The notes: generated by a model from the letters alone, not told the origin. Counted from the first letter of the stretch, positions 1-8,784 are shown. The stretch is DNA of 64,000 nucleotides from Bradyrhizobium erythrophlei (GCF_900129425.1 NZ_LT670817.1:3906001-3970000); one strand, 5' to 3'. Numbers and translations are program-made.

Positions 1-659
1 GGACTTCGCACGGTTGGTGCTGCATGAGCACCACCTTTTGCCGTCGCACTTCGCGCACGCGTGAAGCGCGGCTCTCGGAAACGCAATTGGCCTTTCAGGT
101 CTCGTGGCGCATGGGGAACGCGGAATACCGGGAGGTCGAGATGTAAAAGCTCCACAAGATTCACTACAACGCCGAATGCGTGAAATTGATCTAGGTCGAT
201 GATCCGCCGGCACCACTAAAATGAATTTTAGACTAGCGTTGGGGATTTCAGGGAACCGTTGGCTGGCCTGCAATCGGGTTTTGTCGCAAGGCGCTCCGCT
301 TTGATCTCAATCAAACGGAAAACGCGGCGGAAACGCATTCTCGACGCATAGTAGGGGGGCGATCATGATGCCGAGATAAACGTCGGCCATTCTCAGACTG
401 GAATTTGGTTTGGAGTTCACGTTGGAGTTGCGGATGATCGCACGCGAGGGCATGTTGCGAATCCGTCACAGCCGAGCGGCGCGGATTTCATTTCGCAACC
501 CACGATGCGTACCCGGCCACATCGATCTCAACGCTGAGTGCTCGGGACGGCGGCCAGCGAACTGCAGAATCGTGTCGGCCAGTTCACCTGGCCGCTATCA
601 ATGCAACCCGGCTGTTGTGCCGATTATTCGAGAGACCGCCGCAAGTTCAGCAACGCCCC
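1..659. other. intergenic, no supported gene
   Basis: No reading frame here has convincing composition; the short frames that exist overlap each other. The only recognisable content is a decayed copy of a sequence found again near 8535 (entered separately). Confidence 0.6.
118..240 (-). repeat. decayed copy of the leader at 8511-8650
   Basis: This stretch aligns base for base, with scattered changes, to 8511-8650. Shared blocks include CGCCGAATGCGTGAA and CCGCCGGCACCA followed by an AATGAATTTTA-like segment. In the other copy the block is the upstream region and start codon of a small membrane-protein gene on the minus strand. Here the matching start reads ATC instead of ATG, and similarity fades about 30 bases inside the coding part. 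It looks like a relic of a duplicated gene start. Confidence 0.55.
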
Positions 660-839
660 TCAGCAGACGGCGTGCCAGCCTTGGGGAAAGGGAATGAGCG
701 GCCAAGCCAGCTGGTTGTCGTTGACGGCCCGCGGCGGCTCATTGAAGGTAAGTTGGCAGGGCAAGAAATCCTCCTCGGGAGCGGGCGCAATCGCCGTTCT
801 CACGGCATCCAGCAATAGGTCGAATTCAACTTCACTCAT
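660..839 (-). CDS. small hypothetical protein (59 aa)
   Basis: A 59-residue reading frame starting MSEVEFDLLLDAVRTAI, acidic at the start and Pro/Trp-rich at the end. An upstream in-frame ATG exists at 869, but the MSEVEF start gives a more natural amino terminus. No domain is recognised. It has no close neighbour on the same strand. A CRP-like palindrome lies about 150 bases upstream. It could be spurious. Confidence 0.4.
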   Translation of the reverse strand: MSEVEFDLLLDAVRTAIAPAPEEDFLPCQLTFNEPPRAVNDNQLAWPLIPFPQGWHAVC

Positions 840-988
840 CGCGCTCTCCCACGTTCGAGAGCGCACCATCTCAAAAGTCTTTTGGTTTCAGATTGAACGG
901 ATCGATCAAATTGTATCGATCTGCCGTTCGCGGCTGACGTGGTTACCGAAGTCTTGAGCTCGCGCCAAACTAGACCGGTCCGGCCGCG

Positions 989-1016
989 GCCAAATGTGAG
1001 AAAAATCACATTTGGC
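989..1016. promoter_or_regulatory. near-consensus CRP-type palindrome
   Basis: An 11-bp perfect inverted repeat around a GAAAAA centre. Its core is AAATGTGA-N6-TCACATTT, which matches the CRP-family consensus TGTGA-N6-TCACA exactly. It sits about 150 bases upstream of the small minus-strand gene ending at 660 and just downstream of the outer-membrane protein gene. No T-run follows on the minus strand, so a binding site is more likely than a terminator. Binding by a CRP/FNR-family protein is inferred from the motif only. Confidence 0.55.
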
Positions 1017-1107
1017 GAATAATTTTTCTCGTATTCGCCTGAGGGCAACGGTGCTGCGGTGGCGCCGGCAGAACTACGTGATCGGGGTAGAGCCGACCAT
1101 GTTCTAG

Positions 1108-1965
1108 CTAGTAGGTGACATTGAGCCTGACTTGCGTCTTCAAATTGTAAACCGGGTAATCCCTGATGAGTGGCACGCCGAGCTCGAACGACAAGGTGAC
1201 ATTGTCAGACAATTGGCGTCCGATTCTGGCGTCGAACGGAAGGAACAACCGTCCGGTCTGGCCGGTAATCGGATCTCCCAGATTTATCCGGATGTCTGCG
1301 CTTGGATAAAAGCTGAGAAACCACCGGTCGGGAAGGCCCAGGTTGAAAGTGGGCGCGAACTGCAGGTTGCTGATATTTTTGCTTGTCGGATCGCCTGCGA
1401 AACTGACGTCGTATCGCACGACCGGCTCGAAATAGCTGGACGAATTGATCTCCCATAATGCGTAACGCATACCGGCAACTGGCATAATCTGCCATTTTCC
1501 CGAACCGATAGTGTCTCCGCCCGTAGGCATGATAAGGCGGGCGCCGAAGCCGACCGTCCAGCGCTGGTTCAAGTTGTGCACGATGACGGCCTGGAGATCG
1601 GCGTCACCGACGCCATAAAGGTAATCGCCGTCGGGATTGCTGGAGTTGACCGGATTTTTGGCGAGAAGAGGCAGATCGGCGCGCAATGCGAGGATCCACA
1701 GCGGCGCCAGATCCAGCGCGTGATCCATCCGCAGATTTAGTCTGTCGGTCGTGACATCGCGAATTGATCCTGGCGTGCTGCCGCCTCCCGGAGCCGTCCT
1801 ATAATCGTACAGGATTTGAAAGAGGTTCGGCGGGGGCCGAAAGAGATCATTGCCGTTATTGGCGTTTTGATCCTGGGAAGGGGCGCTCTGTGCCGCTGCA
1901 ACGTTCGGTCGCAGCGTCAGGACTGCAAGAAAGCAACCGGCGATAACAACGTCGGCAACCATGAC
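1108..1965 (-). CDS. outer-membrane beta-barrel protein (phenol-degradation MetA/transporter-like)
   Basis: A 285-residue protein with an N-terminal signal peptide ending near VAAAQS, then a Pro/Asn-rich linker, then alternating beta-strand-like segments. It ends in LNVTY, the aromatic C-terminal residue typical of proteins folded by the BAM machinery. The layout resembles the MetA-pathway-of-phenol-degradation/putative transporter barrel family, which is known from sequence but has no settled substrate. The frame extends up to 2079, but that part is encoded by a dispersed palindromic repeat, so MVADVVIAG (1965) is taken as the start. Its job may be uptake or export of a hydrophobic compound. 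Confidence 0.7.
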   Translation of the reverse strand, partial: VMVADVVIAGCFLAVLTLRPNVAAAQSAPSQDQNANNGNDLFRPPPNLFQILYDYRTAPGGGSTPGSIRDVTTDRLNLRMDHALDLAPLWILALRADLPLLAKNPVNSSNPDGDYLYGVGDADLQAVIVHNLNQRWTVGFGARLIMPTGGDTIGSGKWQIMPVAGMRYALWEINSSSYFEPVVRYDVSFAGDPTSKNISNLQFAPTFNLGLPDRWFLSFYPSADIRINLGDPITGQTGRLFLPFDARIGRQLSDNVTLSFELGVPLIRDYPVYNLKTQVRLNVTY

Positions 1966-2021
1966 GCCGCGCCTTCGAGAGCGGCGCTGCGGAACTAGGG
2001 CACTTTCCAGTTCGGTGGCAT

Positions 2022-2147
2022 CATCCTTCGAGACGCATCGCTTCGCGATGCTCCTCAGGATGAGGTCTGAGACCCTCATGGTGAGGAGCGCGGCAACGCC
2101 GCGCGTCTCGAACCATCAGGCCCGTTGGGTGCCTGATGATGGTTCGA
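2022..2147. repeat. GC-rich palindromic repeat cluster
   Basis: Three hairpins in a row. The first folds CATCCTTCGAGACGC-like sequence onto GCTCCTCAGGATG. The second spans ATGGTGAGGAGC to CGTCTCGAACCAT around a GCGCGGCAACGCCGCGC stem. The third pairs TCGAACCATCAGGC (2108-2121) with GCCTGATGATGGTTCGA (2131-2147). This resembles intergenic palindromes common in Bradyrhizobium and Rhodopseudomonas. It lies just upstream of the beta-barrel gene. Confidence 0.7.
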
Positions 2148-3032
2148 TACAACTGGAAAATGCGTTAGTCGCATTTGTTGTTGGCCGGTAACCCATCTCG
2201 TTCGTTGTTCATTCTCAATCACCCATCTTAAGGGATCAAGTTGACGCTTCCGGAGCCACCCGCGGCAGGATGATCCTTATTTCGGTCCTTCGTCAACTCG
2301 CTGACGGCGCGAGTTCACCACGCTTCACTACGGCATCTGCTGACGAAATAGGCTTTATCAACGGTCGACACGATCGAGCCCGTGCGTGCCAACCGCGCAG
2401 CCAATTCGCCTGACGCTCGATTCGATTGAACCCACTGCAAACCTCCTCGCGGCATTTGCGACCAGCGGCGGCCATCGAAGTCGGCCGTGAAGCGCGAAGC
2501 CTTTTCCGGCGAGCAAAGGATTTGCCGGGTTGTCGTCGCAGCGCTTCAGATAGGAGGCCACGGGCAGCGCCGAAAATCCGTGATTGGTTAGTCACAACGG
2601 AAAAAATGATGATGACCGTTATAGCACAGTTGCAGGGTTGGCGAGGCCGGGTCGCGTTTTCGCTTTGCGCTTGCGGCTCTGAGCCGCATCGCTGCCGCAT
2701 TGTTTGAATTTAATTCTCGCACAAAGCTGCATTCGCTCGGCGTATATAATCGATCAATGCGAGACATACTTCGATCCATGAAGGAAGTTTGCTTCGATCC
2801 ATGAAAGAAGTTTGGCGTCGGGCGCGGCTCCCTGTCGCACCGACGCAAAATTCGCTCAGATCGGCGAACAATTTGAGGTTGACCGCTAAAACCGAGCGGA
2901 CGAGCTTGCTTGGGGACGCGATCAAATAGGGAAGAGGTGCTGACCGAGATCCTCGCCGCGCACGTCAATGATGCGGCGGGCAAACATGAGAGGACTTGGA
3001 ACGAAGGGACTTGGAACGAAAGGGCTTGGAAA
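2148..3032. other. intergenic, tandem short repeats, no gene
   Basis: No frame here looks coding; the minus-strand frame at 2293-2700 is Arg/Ser-rich and shows no domain. The region does contain a 23-bp tandem duplication (2769-2814, entered separately). It also has a 15-bp unit, GGACTTGGAACGAAG, repeated at 2992-3006 and 3007-3021 with a partial third copy, just before the first gene of the sulfatase cluster. Confidence 0.55.
2769..2814. repeat. 23-bp tandem repeat, two units
   Basis: The units 2769-2791 and 2792-2814 (CTTCGATCCATGAAGGAAGT and 3 more bases) differ at one position. They lie in the long leader region before the sulfatase cluster. No function is evident. Confidence 0.8.
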
Positions 3033-3254
3033 ATGCAATCGACAATGATGACTTTCGTTCGTCAACGTGGCTGCGCACCAAAGACTTTCAAGGGCACGGC
3101 CTGCGCGGTCATAATTGGTTTGGCTGGTTTCGCGATGACGGCTTGGCCGATTGCCGCCGGCACCCGGTTACTGCCGGTACCACACCGATCCGAGCCGGAC
3201 GCAGGGATTCTGGGACGTTTGTCCGCAATAGCGCGCGTCTGGAGCGGGCGATGA
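3033..3254 (+). CDS. short membrane-leader protein overlapping FGE gene
   Basis: A 73-residue frame with one clear hydrophobic segment (CAVIIGLAGFAMTAWPIAAG, about residues 23-42) after a basic start. It could be a signal anchor. It ends in the ATGA that starts the downstream FGE gene, so translation may be coupled. Formylglycine-generating enzymes often carry a similar N-terminal membrane leader. An alternative reading is therefore that this is the original leader of the FGE gene, now separated by a frameshift. Confidence 0.4.
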   Translation: MQSTMMTFVRQRGCAPKTFKGTACAVIIGLAGFAMTAWPIAAGTRLLPVPHRSEPDAGILGRLSAIARVWSGR

Positions 3255-4240
3255 CGACGCCGCGAACCGACATCGAGCGCGACGATCGGTCATCGGAAGA
3301 CAGCCGGACCGGCGGCATGGTCCGGATTCCCGGCGGCACGTTCCGCATGGGATCGGACCATCACTATCCCGAGGAAGCGCCGGTCCATCGCGTGACGGTG
3401 GACGGCTTCTGGATCGATCGCACGCCGGTAACGAACCGTCAGTTCAAGGCGTTCGTCAAGGCGACCGGTCATGTCACCTATGCGGAGATTCCGCCTGATC
3501 CAGCCGACTATCCCGGCGCTCTTCCGCACATGCTCTACGCCGGCTCGCTGGTGTTTGCTCCACTTCCGCGCGTGGTCAACCTCAGCGACTGGAGCCAGTG
3601 GTGGACCTTCATGCGGGGCGCCGATTGGCGCCATCCTTACGGTCCCAAGAGCAACATCAATACATCCGACGATCACCCCGTCGTGCACGTTTCCTTTTCG
3701 GACGCGCTGGCTTACGCAAAATGGGCAGGCAAGGATCTGCCGACCGAAGCCGAATGGGAGTTCGCTGCGCGGGGCGGCCTCGACGGCGCCGAGTTCGCGT
3801 GGGGCGACGAATTCACGCCCGGCGGCGCGCATATGGCCAACACCTGGCAGGGTGAATTCCCTTTGCGGAACCTCAATCAGGACGGATTCGAGCGGACGTC
3901 GCCGGTTCGCGCCTTCCCGCCGAACGGCTACGGCCTCCACGACATGATCGGCAATGTCTGGGAGTGGACGGTGGACTGGTACGCATCGAAGCACGAGGCC
4001 GATGCGCCAAAGGCGTGCTGCATTCCCGAAAACCCGCGCGGCGGTCGGGAAGAGCAGAGCTACGATCCTTCTCTTCCGGACATCAGAATCCCGCGCAAGG
4101 TGCTGAAGGGCGGTTCGCATCTCTGTGCGCCAAACTATTGCCGTCGTTACCGGCCGGCCGCGCGCCACGCCGAGGCGATCGATACGTCAACCAGCCACGT
4201 TGGATTCCGCTGCGTGAGGAGGACGCCGGCCGCGGAATAA
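3251..4240 (+). CDS. formylglycine-generating enzyme (sulfatase-modifying factor)
   Basis: Converts the active-site cysteine of sulfatases to C-alpha-formylglycine. The 329-residue protein has the FGE-sulfatase fold: MVRIPGGTFRMGSD near the start, VHVSFSDALAYAKWAGKDLP and TEAEWEFAARGG in the middle, then IGNVWEWTVDWY, and KGGSHLCAPNYCRRYRPAAR near the end. The two cysteines of that last motif correspond to the catalytic pair of the human enzyme (336/341). The start is the ATGA overlap with the preceding short frame. An in-frame ATG at 2996 would add 85 unrelated-looking residues. The arylsulfatase substrate gene follows 33 bases later. Confidence 0.88.
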   Translation: MTTPRTDIERDDRSSEDSRTGGMVRIPGGTFRMGSDHHYPEEAPVHRVTVDGFWIDRTPVTNRQFKAFVKATGHVTYAEIPPDPADYPGALPHMLYAGSLVFAPLPRVVNLSDWSQWWTFMRGADWRHPYGPKSNINTSDDHPVVHVSFSDALAYAKWAGKDLPTEAEWEFAARGGLDGAEFAWGDEFTPGGAHMANTWQGEFPLRNLNQDGFERTSPVRAFPPNGYGLHDMIGNVWEWTVDWYASKHEADAPKACCIPENPRGGREEQSYDPSLPDIRIPRKVLKGGSHLCAPNYCRRYRPAARHAEAIDTSTSHVGFRCVRRTPAAE

Positions 4241-4273
4241 TTGTCAGTCCTCATGGTGAAGAAGGAGCCAAAA

Positions 4274-6100
4274 ATGCCCGACGACACTGAAGAGCACGAC
4301 CGACACCAAGCGCCCTTGAATGAAGGTCATACCCCCAGCCGTCGTAATATCCTGCTTGGCTCGTCGGCGCTGGTGGCAGCGGCGACGCTGACCTCCGGGG
4401 CGCTCGCGCAGGCACAAAACGCCGCGCCGGCTGCTGCTCCGACAGCGCTTGCCGCTCCATCCGGCCGCAAGCCGAACATCCTCATCATCTGGGGCGACGA
4501 TATCGGGATCGCCAATATCAGTGCCTACTCCAACGGCCTGATGGGTTACGAGACCCCGAACATCGACCGCATCGCCCGCGAGGGCATCAAGTTCCAGCAT
4601 TACTATGGCGAGCAGTCCTGCACTGCCGGCCGGGCGGCATTCCTCACCGGGCAGCATGGCATTCGCACCGGCCTCACCAAGGTGGGATTCCCGGGTGCAC
4701 CGATGGGCATGAGCCAACTGGACCCGTCGGTCGGGGGGCTTGTCAAAAACTTGGGTTATGCGACCGGCCAATTCGGCAAGAACCACGTCGGCGACCGCAA
4801 CGAGTCGCTGCCGACAGTGAACGGGTTCGATGAGTTCCTGGGCAACCTCTATCATCTCAATGCCGAAGAAGAACCGGAGCTGCCGGATTATCCGAAAGAC
4901 CCGTCCTACCTCGCCAAGTTCGGCCCGCGCGGCGTTCTCAAATGCAAGGCCACCGACCGCGACGATCCCACAGTCGATCCGCGCTTCGGCAAAATCGGCA
5001 AACAGACCATCGAGGATACCGGTCCGCTCAACAAGAAGCGTATGGAGACCATCGACGATGAAACCTCGGCCGCGGCGATCGATTTTATGAAGCGCCAGCA
5101 AACGGCGGGCAAGCCCTTCTTCTGCTGGTTCAACGCGACGCGCATGCACCTGCGAACCCACGTCCGCGCCAGTCATCGCGGTCGCTACACCCACGGCGAC
5201 AGTGAGTATGTTGATGGCATGATGGAGCACGACGACACGGTCGGCACGCTGCTCAAGGCCCTCGACGACATGGGCATCGCGAACGACACCATCGTCGTTT
5301 ACTCCAGCGACAACGGCCCGCACATGAACACCTGGCCGGACGCTGCGATGACCTGGTTCCGCAGCGAGAAAAACACCAACTGGGAAGGCGCCTTCCGGGT
5401 GCCGTGCCTGGTGCGCTGGCCGGCGGCCATCAAGCCTGGCACGGTGACCAACGAGATCATGAGCCACAACGACTGGATACCCACTCTCTGCGCCATCGCG
5501 GGCGAGCCAGACATCGTCAACAAGCTCAAGTCCGGCTACACCGCCAACGGCATCAGTTACAAGGTGCATCTCGACGGCTACGACCAGTCCCAATTCCTGC
5601 GCAACGTGAGTGGTTCTGCCGCCAACAACAACGGCACCAAGAGTGCCCGCGACAATTTCTTCTATTCCGACGACGACGGTTTGCTCGTCGGCCTGCGCAA
5701 GGGCGACTACAAGTACGTCTTCTCAGAGCAGCGCATGCAGGGCACGATGGGCCTCTGGGCCGAGCCCTTCACCACGCTCCGGCTGCAGAAGATATTTAAC
5801 CTGATGCAGGACCCGTTCGAGCGGGCGGACATCACGTCCAACACCTACTGGGATTGGCAAATCAACCACGTCGGCGCCGTCTATGGCACGATGGACGATG
5901 TTTTCCAGTTCGTGGCGACGTTCAAGGAGTTTCCGCCGCGCTCGTTCCCGCCGAGCTTCAATCCCGCGAACATCCTGGAAGGCACGATGGACAACATCAA
6001 GGAGAAGAAAGCGCTGACCGAGGGGCTGGATATGGACGGGATTCGCGGCGGCGTGAACCGGATGATCGAACAGCAGCTCCAGCAACGTGGAGTCAAATAA
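4274..6100 (+). CDS. arylsulfatase, Tat-exported
   Basis: A 608-residue type I sulfatase that hydrolyses sulfate esters, probably in the periplasm. A Tat signal (PSRRNILLGSSALVAAATL, about residues 21-39) is followed by the metal site NILIIWGDDIG. The CTAGR motif (Cys116) matches the C-x-P/A-x-R signal for conversion to formylglycine. YSSDNGPH supplies later metal ligands. The start at 4274 has a GAAGGAG ribosome-binding site about 8 bases upstream; an upstream in-frame start (4241) overlaps the FGE stop and is less likely. It pairs with the FGE encoded just upstream. The substrate is unknown. Confidence 0.9.
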   Translation: MPDDTEEHDRHQAPLNEGHTPSRRNILLGSSALVAAATLTSGALAQAQNAAPAAAPTALAAPSGRKPNILIIWGDDIGIANISAYSNGLMGYETPNIDRIAREGIKFQHYYGEQSCTAGRAAFLTGQHGIRTGLTKVGFPGAPMGMSQLDPSVGGLVKNLGYATGQFGKNHVGDRNESLPTVNGFDEFLGNLYHLNAEEEPELPDYPKDPSYLAKFGPRGVLKCKATDRDDPTVDPRFGKIGKQTIEDTGPLNKKRMETIDDETSAAAIDFMKRQQTAGKPFFCWFNATRMHLRTHVRASHRGRYTHGDSEYVDGMMEHDDTVGTLLKALDDMGIANDTIVVYSSDNGPHMNTWPDAAMTWFRSEKNTNWEGAFRVPCLVRWPAAIKPGTVTNEIMSHNDWIPTLCAIAGEPDIVNKLKSGYTANGISYKVHLDGYDQSQFLRNVSGSAANNNGTKSARDNFFYSDDDGLLVGLRKGDYKYVFSEQRMQGTMGLWAEPFTTLRLQKIFNLMQDPFERADITSNTYWDWQINHVGAVYGTMDDVFQFVATFKEFPPRSFPPSFNPANILEGTMDNIKEKKALTEGLDMDGIRGGVNRMIEQQLQQRGVK

Positions 6101-6109
6101 TTTGCGCTG

Positions 6110-6140
6110 CGTACCGGCCCGCCCGCGGCTGGCCGGTACG
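6110..6140. other. intergenic hairpin after arylsulfatase
   Basis: A perfect 10-bp inverted repeat, CGTACCGGCC and GGCCGGTACG, with an 11-base GC-rich loop. It sits 9 bases after the sulfatase stop. No T-run follows, so it may stabilise the transcript or attenuate readthrough into the next gene rather than end transcription. Confidence 0.5.
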
Positions 6141-6314
6141 ACTTCGCTATCGAACCGCTTCATCGGCCGCCGCCTGATTTTTTTGCGTTCGAGAATTCTG
6201 ACGGTGATCTGCAGATGCTGCAGTGGACGGCGGCGGGCGAGGGCGCCCGCTTCGCCGGCCTCGTCCATCACAATTGGAAGACGGTTTTTCCATTCGAGAA
6301 GTGAGGAGACAAAG

Positions 6315-7730
6315 ATGAAGATGTTGTTGATCTCCGCCGTCGCGCTCGTTGCGGCGAATTCGCAGGTTTCCTTCGCGCAGACGTTGACGCCTGATCAACC
6401 CGCGCAGCGTAGCATCGAGCGCCGCGCGGTCGAGGCCGTGAACTGGGGCATGTCAGCCGTCAATTACGACCTGATGCTGCAGGAGATGCTCACCAAGACC
6501 TCGGGCAGGGTGAACCAGATCATCTACTGGTCGCGTCCCCTCGACTGGCACAACCAGACGCTCACGCCCAATCCGGATGCGATCTACTTCATGGCCTTCT
6601 TCAACACCAAAATAGGTCCGATCGTGGTCGAAGTGCCTCCTGCGGATGGGGACAGCTCGCTCAATGCCAACTTTGTCGATGTCTGGCAGATTCCGCTTGA
6701 GGACGCCGGGCGGTACGGGGTCGACAAAGGTGCGGGAGTGAAATTCTTGATCCTGCCGCCCGGTTCCGGCGATGCCGTTCCCACAGGCTACACGCCGCTT
6801 CGCCCGGCTACGTTCGGCGGCTACGTATTGCTGCGCTCGAACCTGGCAAGCCACGGCACTGCCGATGTTGCCAAGTCGGTCGCCTATGGCAAGCAGACCA
6901 AGGTCTATCCGCTCGCGCAAGCCGGCAATCCCCCGCCGACCATATTCACCGACGCCGCGGACGTGGTGTTCGATTCCACCATCCGCTACGACGCGAGCTT
7001 TTTCACCTCGCTCGACCGCATCGTGCAGAGCGAACCGTGGATGCCCCGCGACCGCGCGATGATCGATCCGCTGCGGTCGATCGGGATCGAGAAGGGCAAG
7101 CCGTTCAATCCCGATGCCAGGATCAGGGCCGCGCTCGACGCGGGAGCCCGTGAGGCGAATGCCTGGCTCGATTCCAAATACGACGCCGGTTTTACGCCGT
7201 TCTACCCAGGAAGCCGATGGACGGTGCCGGCCCTGCCGGAACTCGTTGCCGCCGGGCAGGCGGACTTCAATGATCCCAACAAATATCCGGTCGATGCCCG
7301 CGGGCTTACCTATTCCTTTGCCTATATCGGCATCAAGCGCCTCGGCGCCGGCCAGTTCTATCTCATCAGCATCAAGGACCAGGATGGCAGCGCATTTGAC
7401 GGCGGTAACACCTATCGCCTGACGGTGCCACCAAACCCGCCGGTCGAGCAGTACTGGTCGGCAACGGTCTACGACCGCGCGACGCATGCCCTGATCCGCG
7501 ACCTGCCGCGGGCTAGCCGCTCCTCGCAAATACGCGAGATGCAGAAAAATGCTGACGGTTCGGTGGATGTCTACTTCGGCCCGCAGGCGCCTGCGGGCAA
7601 GGAGTCGAACTGGGTGCCGACCAAGCCCGGCGGCCAGTTCGAAGTGATGTTTCGCGCCTACGCGCCAACCAAGGTGTTCTTCGACAAGACATGGAGATTG
7701 TCGGATATCGAGAAGGTAGCGGCGCAATGA
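6315..7730 (+). CDS. secreted DUF1254/DUF1214 protein
   Basis: A 471-residue protein with a signal peptide (MKMLLISAVALVAANSQVSFA). It has the N-terminal DUF1254 pattern (EAVNWGMSAVNYDLM, TLTPNPDAIYFMAFFNT) and the C-terminal DUF1214 pattern (GGNTYRLTVPPNPPVEQYWS, GPQAPAGKESNWVPT). These paired domains are widespread in proteobacteria; no enzymatic role is firmly assigned. The ATG at 6315 has a GAGGAG site upstream, and the 76 codons before it in frame are non-natural. It follows the arylsulfatase on the same strand, so it may belong to the same response. Confidence 0.85.
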   Translation: MKMLLISAVALVAANSQVSFAQTLTPDQPAQRSIERRAVEAVNWGMSAVNYDLMLQEMLTKTSGRVNQIIYWSRPLDWHNQTLTPNPDAIYFMAFFNTKIGPIVVEVPPADGDSSLNANFVDVWQIPLEDAGRYGVDKGAGVKFLILPPGSGDAVPTGYTPLRPATFGGYVLLRSNLASHGTADVAKSVAYGKQTKVYPLAQAGNPPPTIFTDAADVVFDSTIRYDASFFTSLDRIVQSEPWMPRDRAMIDPLRSIGIEKGKPFNPDARIRAALDAGAREANAWLDSKYDAGFTPFYPGSRWTVPALPELVAAGQADFNDPNKYPVDARGLTYSFAYIGIKRLGAGQFYLISIKDQDGSAFDGGNTYRLTVPPNPPVEQYWSATVYDRATHALIRDLPRASRSSQIREMQKNADGSVDVYFGPQAPAGKESNWVPTKPGGQFEVMFRAYAPTKVFFDKTWRLSDIEKVAAQ

Positions 7731-7945
7731 AGGTGAGAAGGTCCGTCTATTCGGATTCCGGGTGCCATGGAGGGCCTCGGCGCCAAGAGCATGGAAATGC
7801 TTTTCGGCCCTAAAACTGATAGGATCGGCACCATTACCCTTCGACGGCGTTGACCGTCGCCCTCGCGGGTTTGCGACGATTGACTGGCATCCTGACGGCG
7901 CCCCTGGGATGCAGCCGGACGAGGAGAGATGAGAGGGACAGTCGG

Positions 7946-8203
7946 ATGCCAAGAAAGGGAATCACAGGCCACGACGAATGGGTTGTTACGGAAGCGCTGG
8001 CCACAGCGATAATCGCGCTGGAGCAGCTTCCGGCGAAACACCAACCGCGCACCCATATGGACGAAATCAGGAAGCTCCTGGCCGCCGGTTGCCAACCCGG
8101 AACCCTCAGCCTGCACCTCGCGCAAGCAAAGTGCAGATTGTTTCCCGACATTGATCCACTGACCATTTATCGTGAATACGGCCTTGGGGACGGACAAGGC
8201 TAA
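7946..8203 (+). CDS. hypothetical protein (85 aa)
   Basis: An 85-residue protein beginning MPRKGITGHDEW, with a helical central part (EALATAIIALEQLP) and the stretch MDEIRKLLAAG. It starts 19 bases after a GAGGAG stretch. No known domain is recognised. It stands alone, converging on the small gene at 8337. Composition is normal for the genome, so it is probably a real lineage-restricted gene. Confidence 0.55.
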   Translation: MPRKGITGHDEWVVTEALATAIIALEQLPAKHQPRTHMDEIRKLLAAGCQPGTLSLHLAQAKCRLFPDIDPLTIYREYGLGDGQG

Positions 8204-8281
8204 AAGAGATGCCCGTCCATGTGCACGGCGCCCACGTAAGCTCGATCGCAAGGTTGTTGAAGCCAGCCGATACCCCGCGGG

Positions 8282-8301
8282 CCGCCGGTTTACGCCGGCG
8301 G
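8282..8301. terminator. hairpin between convergent genes
   Basis: CCGCCGG (8282-8288) and CCGGCGG (8295-8301) form a 7-bp GC stem with a TTTACG loop. It lies between two genes that converge on it, at 8203 and 8337. There is no strong T-run, so the terminator call is tentative. Confidence 0.4.
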
Positions 8302-8336
8302 GCAGGGGTCCCCTTGGCTATTTGCAACCCGCGTCT

Positions 8337-8537
8337 TTATCCGAACAGTAAAAAGTTCAGAAGCGCATAGTACAAGGCGCCAAAAGCCGGCAACGCAGCG
8401 ACACCCAGAACAGCTATTCGTGCCCAGTTGATGGGGTGCTCGTAACCGTTCGCAAGGCCCGCATCTCCGGGGTATCGACCTGCAAAAACCTCACCGGGGT
8501 GAAGCGCACGAACGTGGGATACCGGGGTGTTCGACAT
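8337..8537 (-). CDS. small single-span membrane protein (66 aa)
   Basis: A 66-residue protein beginning MSNTPVSHVRALHPGEVFAG, with a hydrophobic span about residues 41-64 (IAVLGVAALPAFGALYYALL). It has no known domain. Its leader and first codons are duplicated in decayed form near 118-240. Codon use fits the genome. It lies just outside the left end of the integrated element and reads away from it. Confidence 0.55.
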   Translation of the reverse strand: MSNTPVSHVRALHPGEVFAGRYPGDAGLANGYEHPINWARIAVLGVAALPAFGALYYALLNFLLFG

Positions 8538-8650
8538 GTGGAAGCTCCATCAGGATTCACTGGAACGCCGAATGCGTGAAGCTGATGTAGACCCGTGGTC
8601 CGCCGGCACCATTAAATTGAATTTTATAAAGCGTTCCGCTGGCCGGCCTG
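8511..8650 (-). repeat. intact copy of the duplicated leader
   Basis: This is the counterpart of 118-240. It covers the first codons of the small membrane protein gene ending at 8337 and about 100 bases upstream of its start, presumably the promoter. Conservation of the upstream part in both copies suggests it was functional when duplicated. Confidence 0.5.
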
Positions 8651-8784
8651 CCGAATTGGCGGGACGACATAAACGCGGAAAGGCCAATCCGGGAACGGAT
8701 GTGACCCGTTTTTTCGGCCTGTCGCCGAAACCGGGTCAATGGAGACCCAAAAGTCATAGAGTTTCAGGCGGGGAAAATCAGTTT

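Noticed and set aside
990..1015. Terminator for the beta-barrel gene
   Set aside because: The hairpin has no T-run in the direction of that gene, and its sequence is a near-perfect CRP-type site.
2293..2700. 135-codon minus-strand frame in the leader region
   Set aside because: Arg/Ser-rich composition and overlap with other open frames in the same GC-rich stretch; no domain or ribosome-binding site.
4244..5593. 449-codon antisense frame to the arylsulfatase
   Set aside because: The sulfatase has its CxAxR motif, metal ligands and Tat signal; the antisense frame shows nothing recognisable.
6453..7952. 499-codon antisense frame to the DUF1254 gene
   Set aside because: The sense gene has a signal peptide and both DUF domains; the antisense product is low-complexity.
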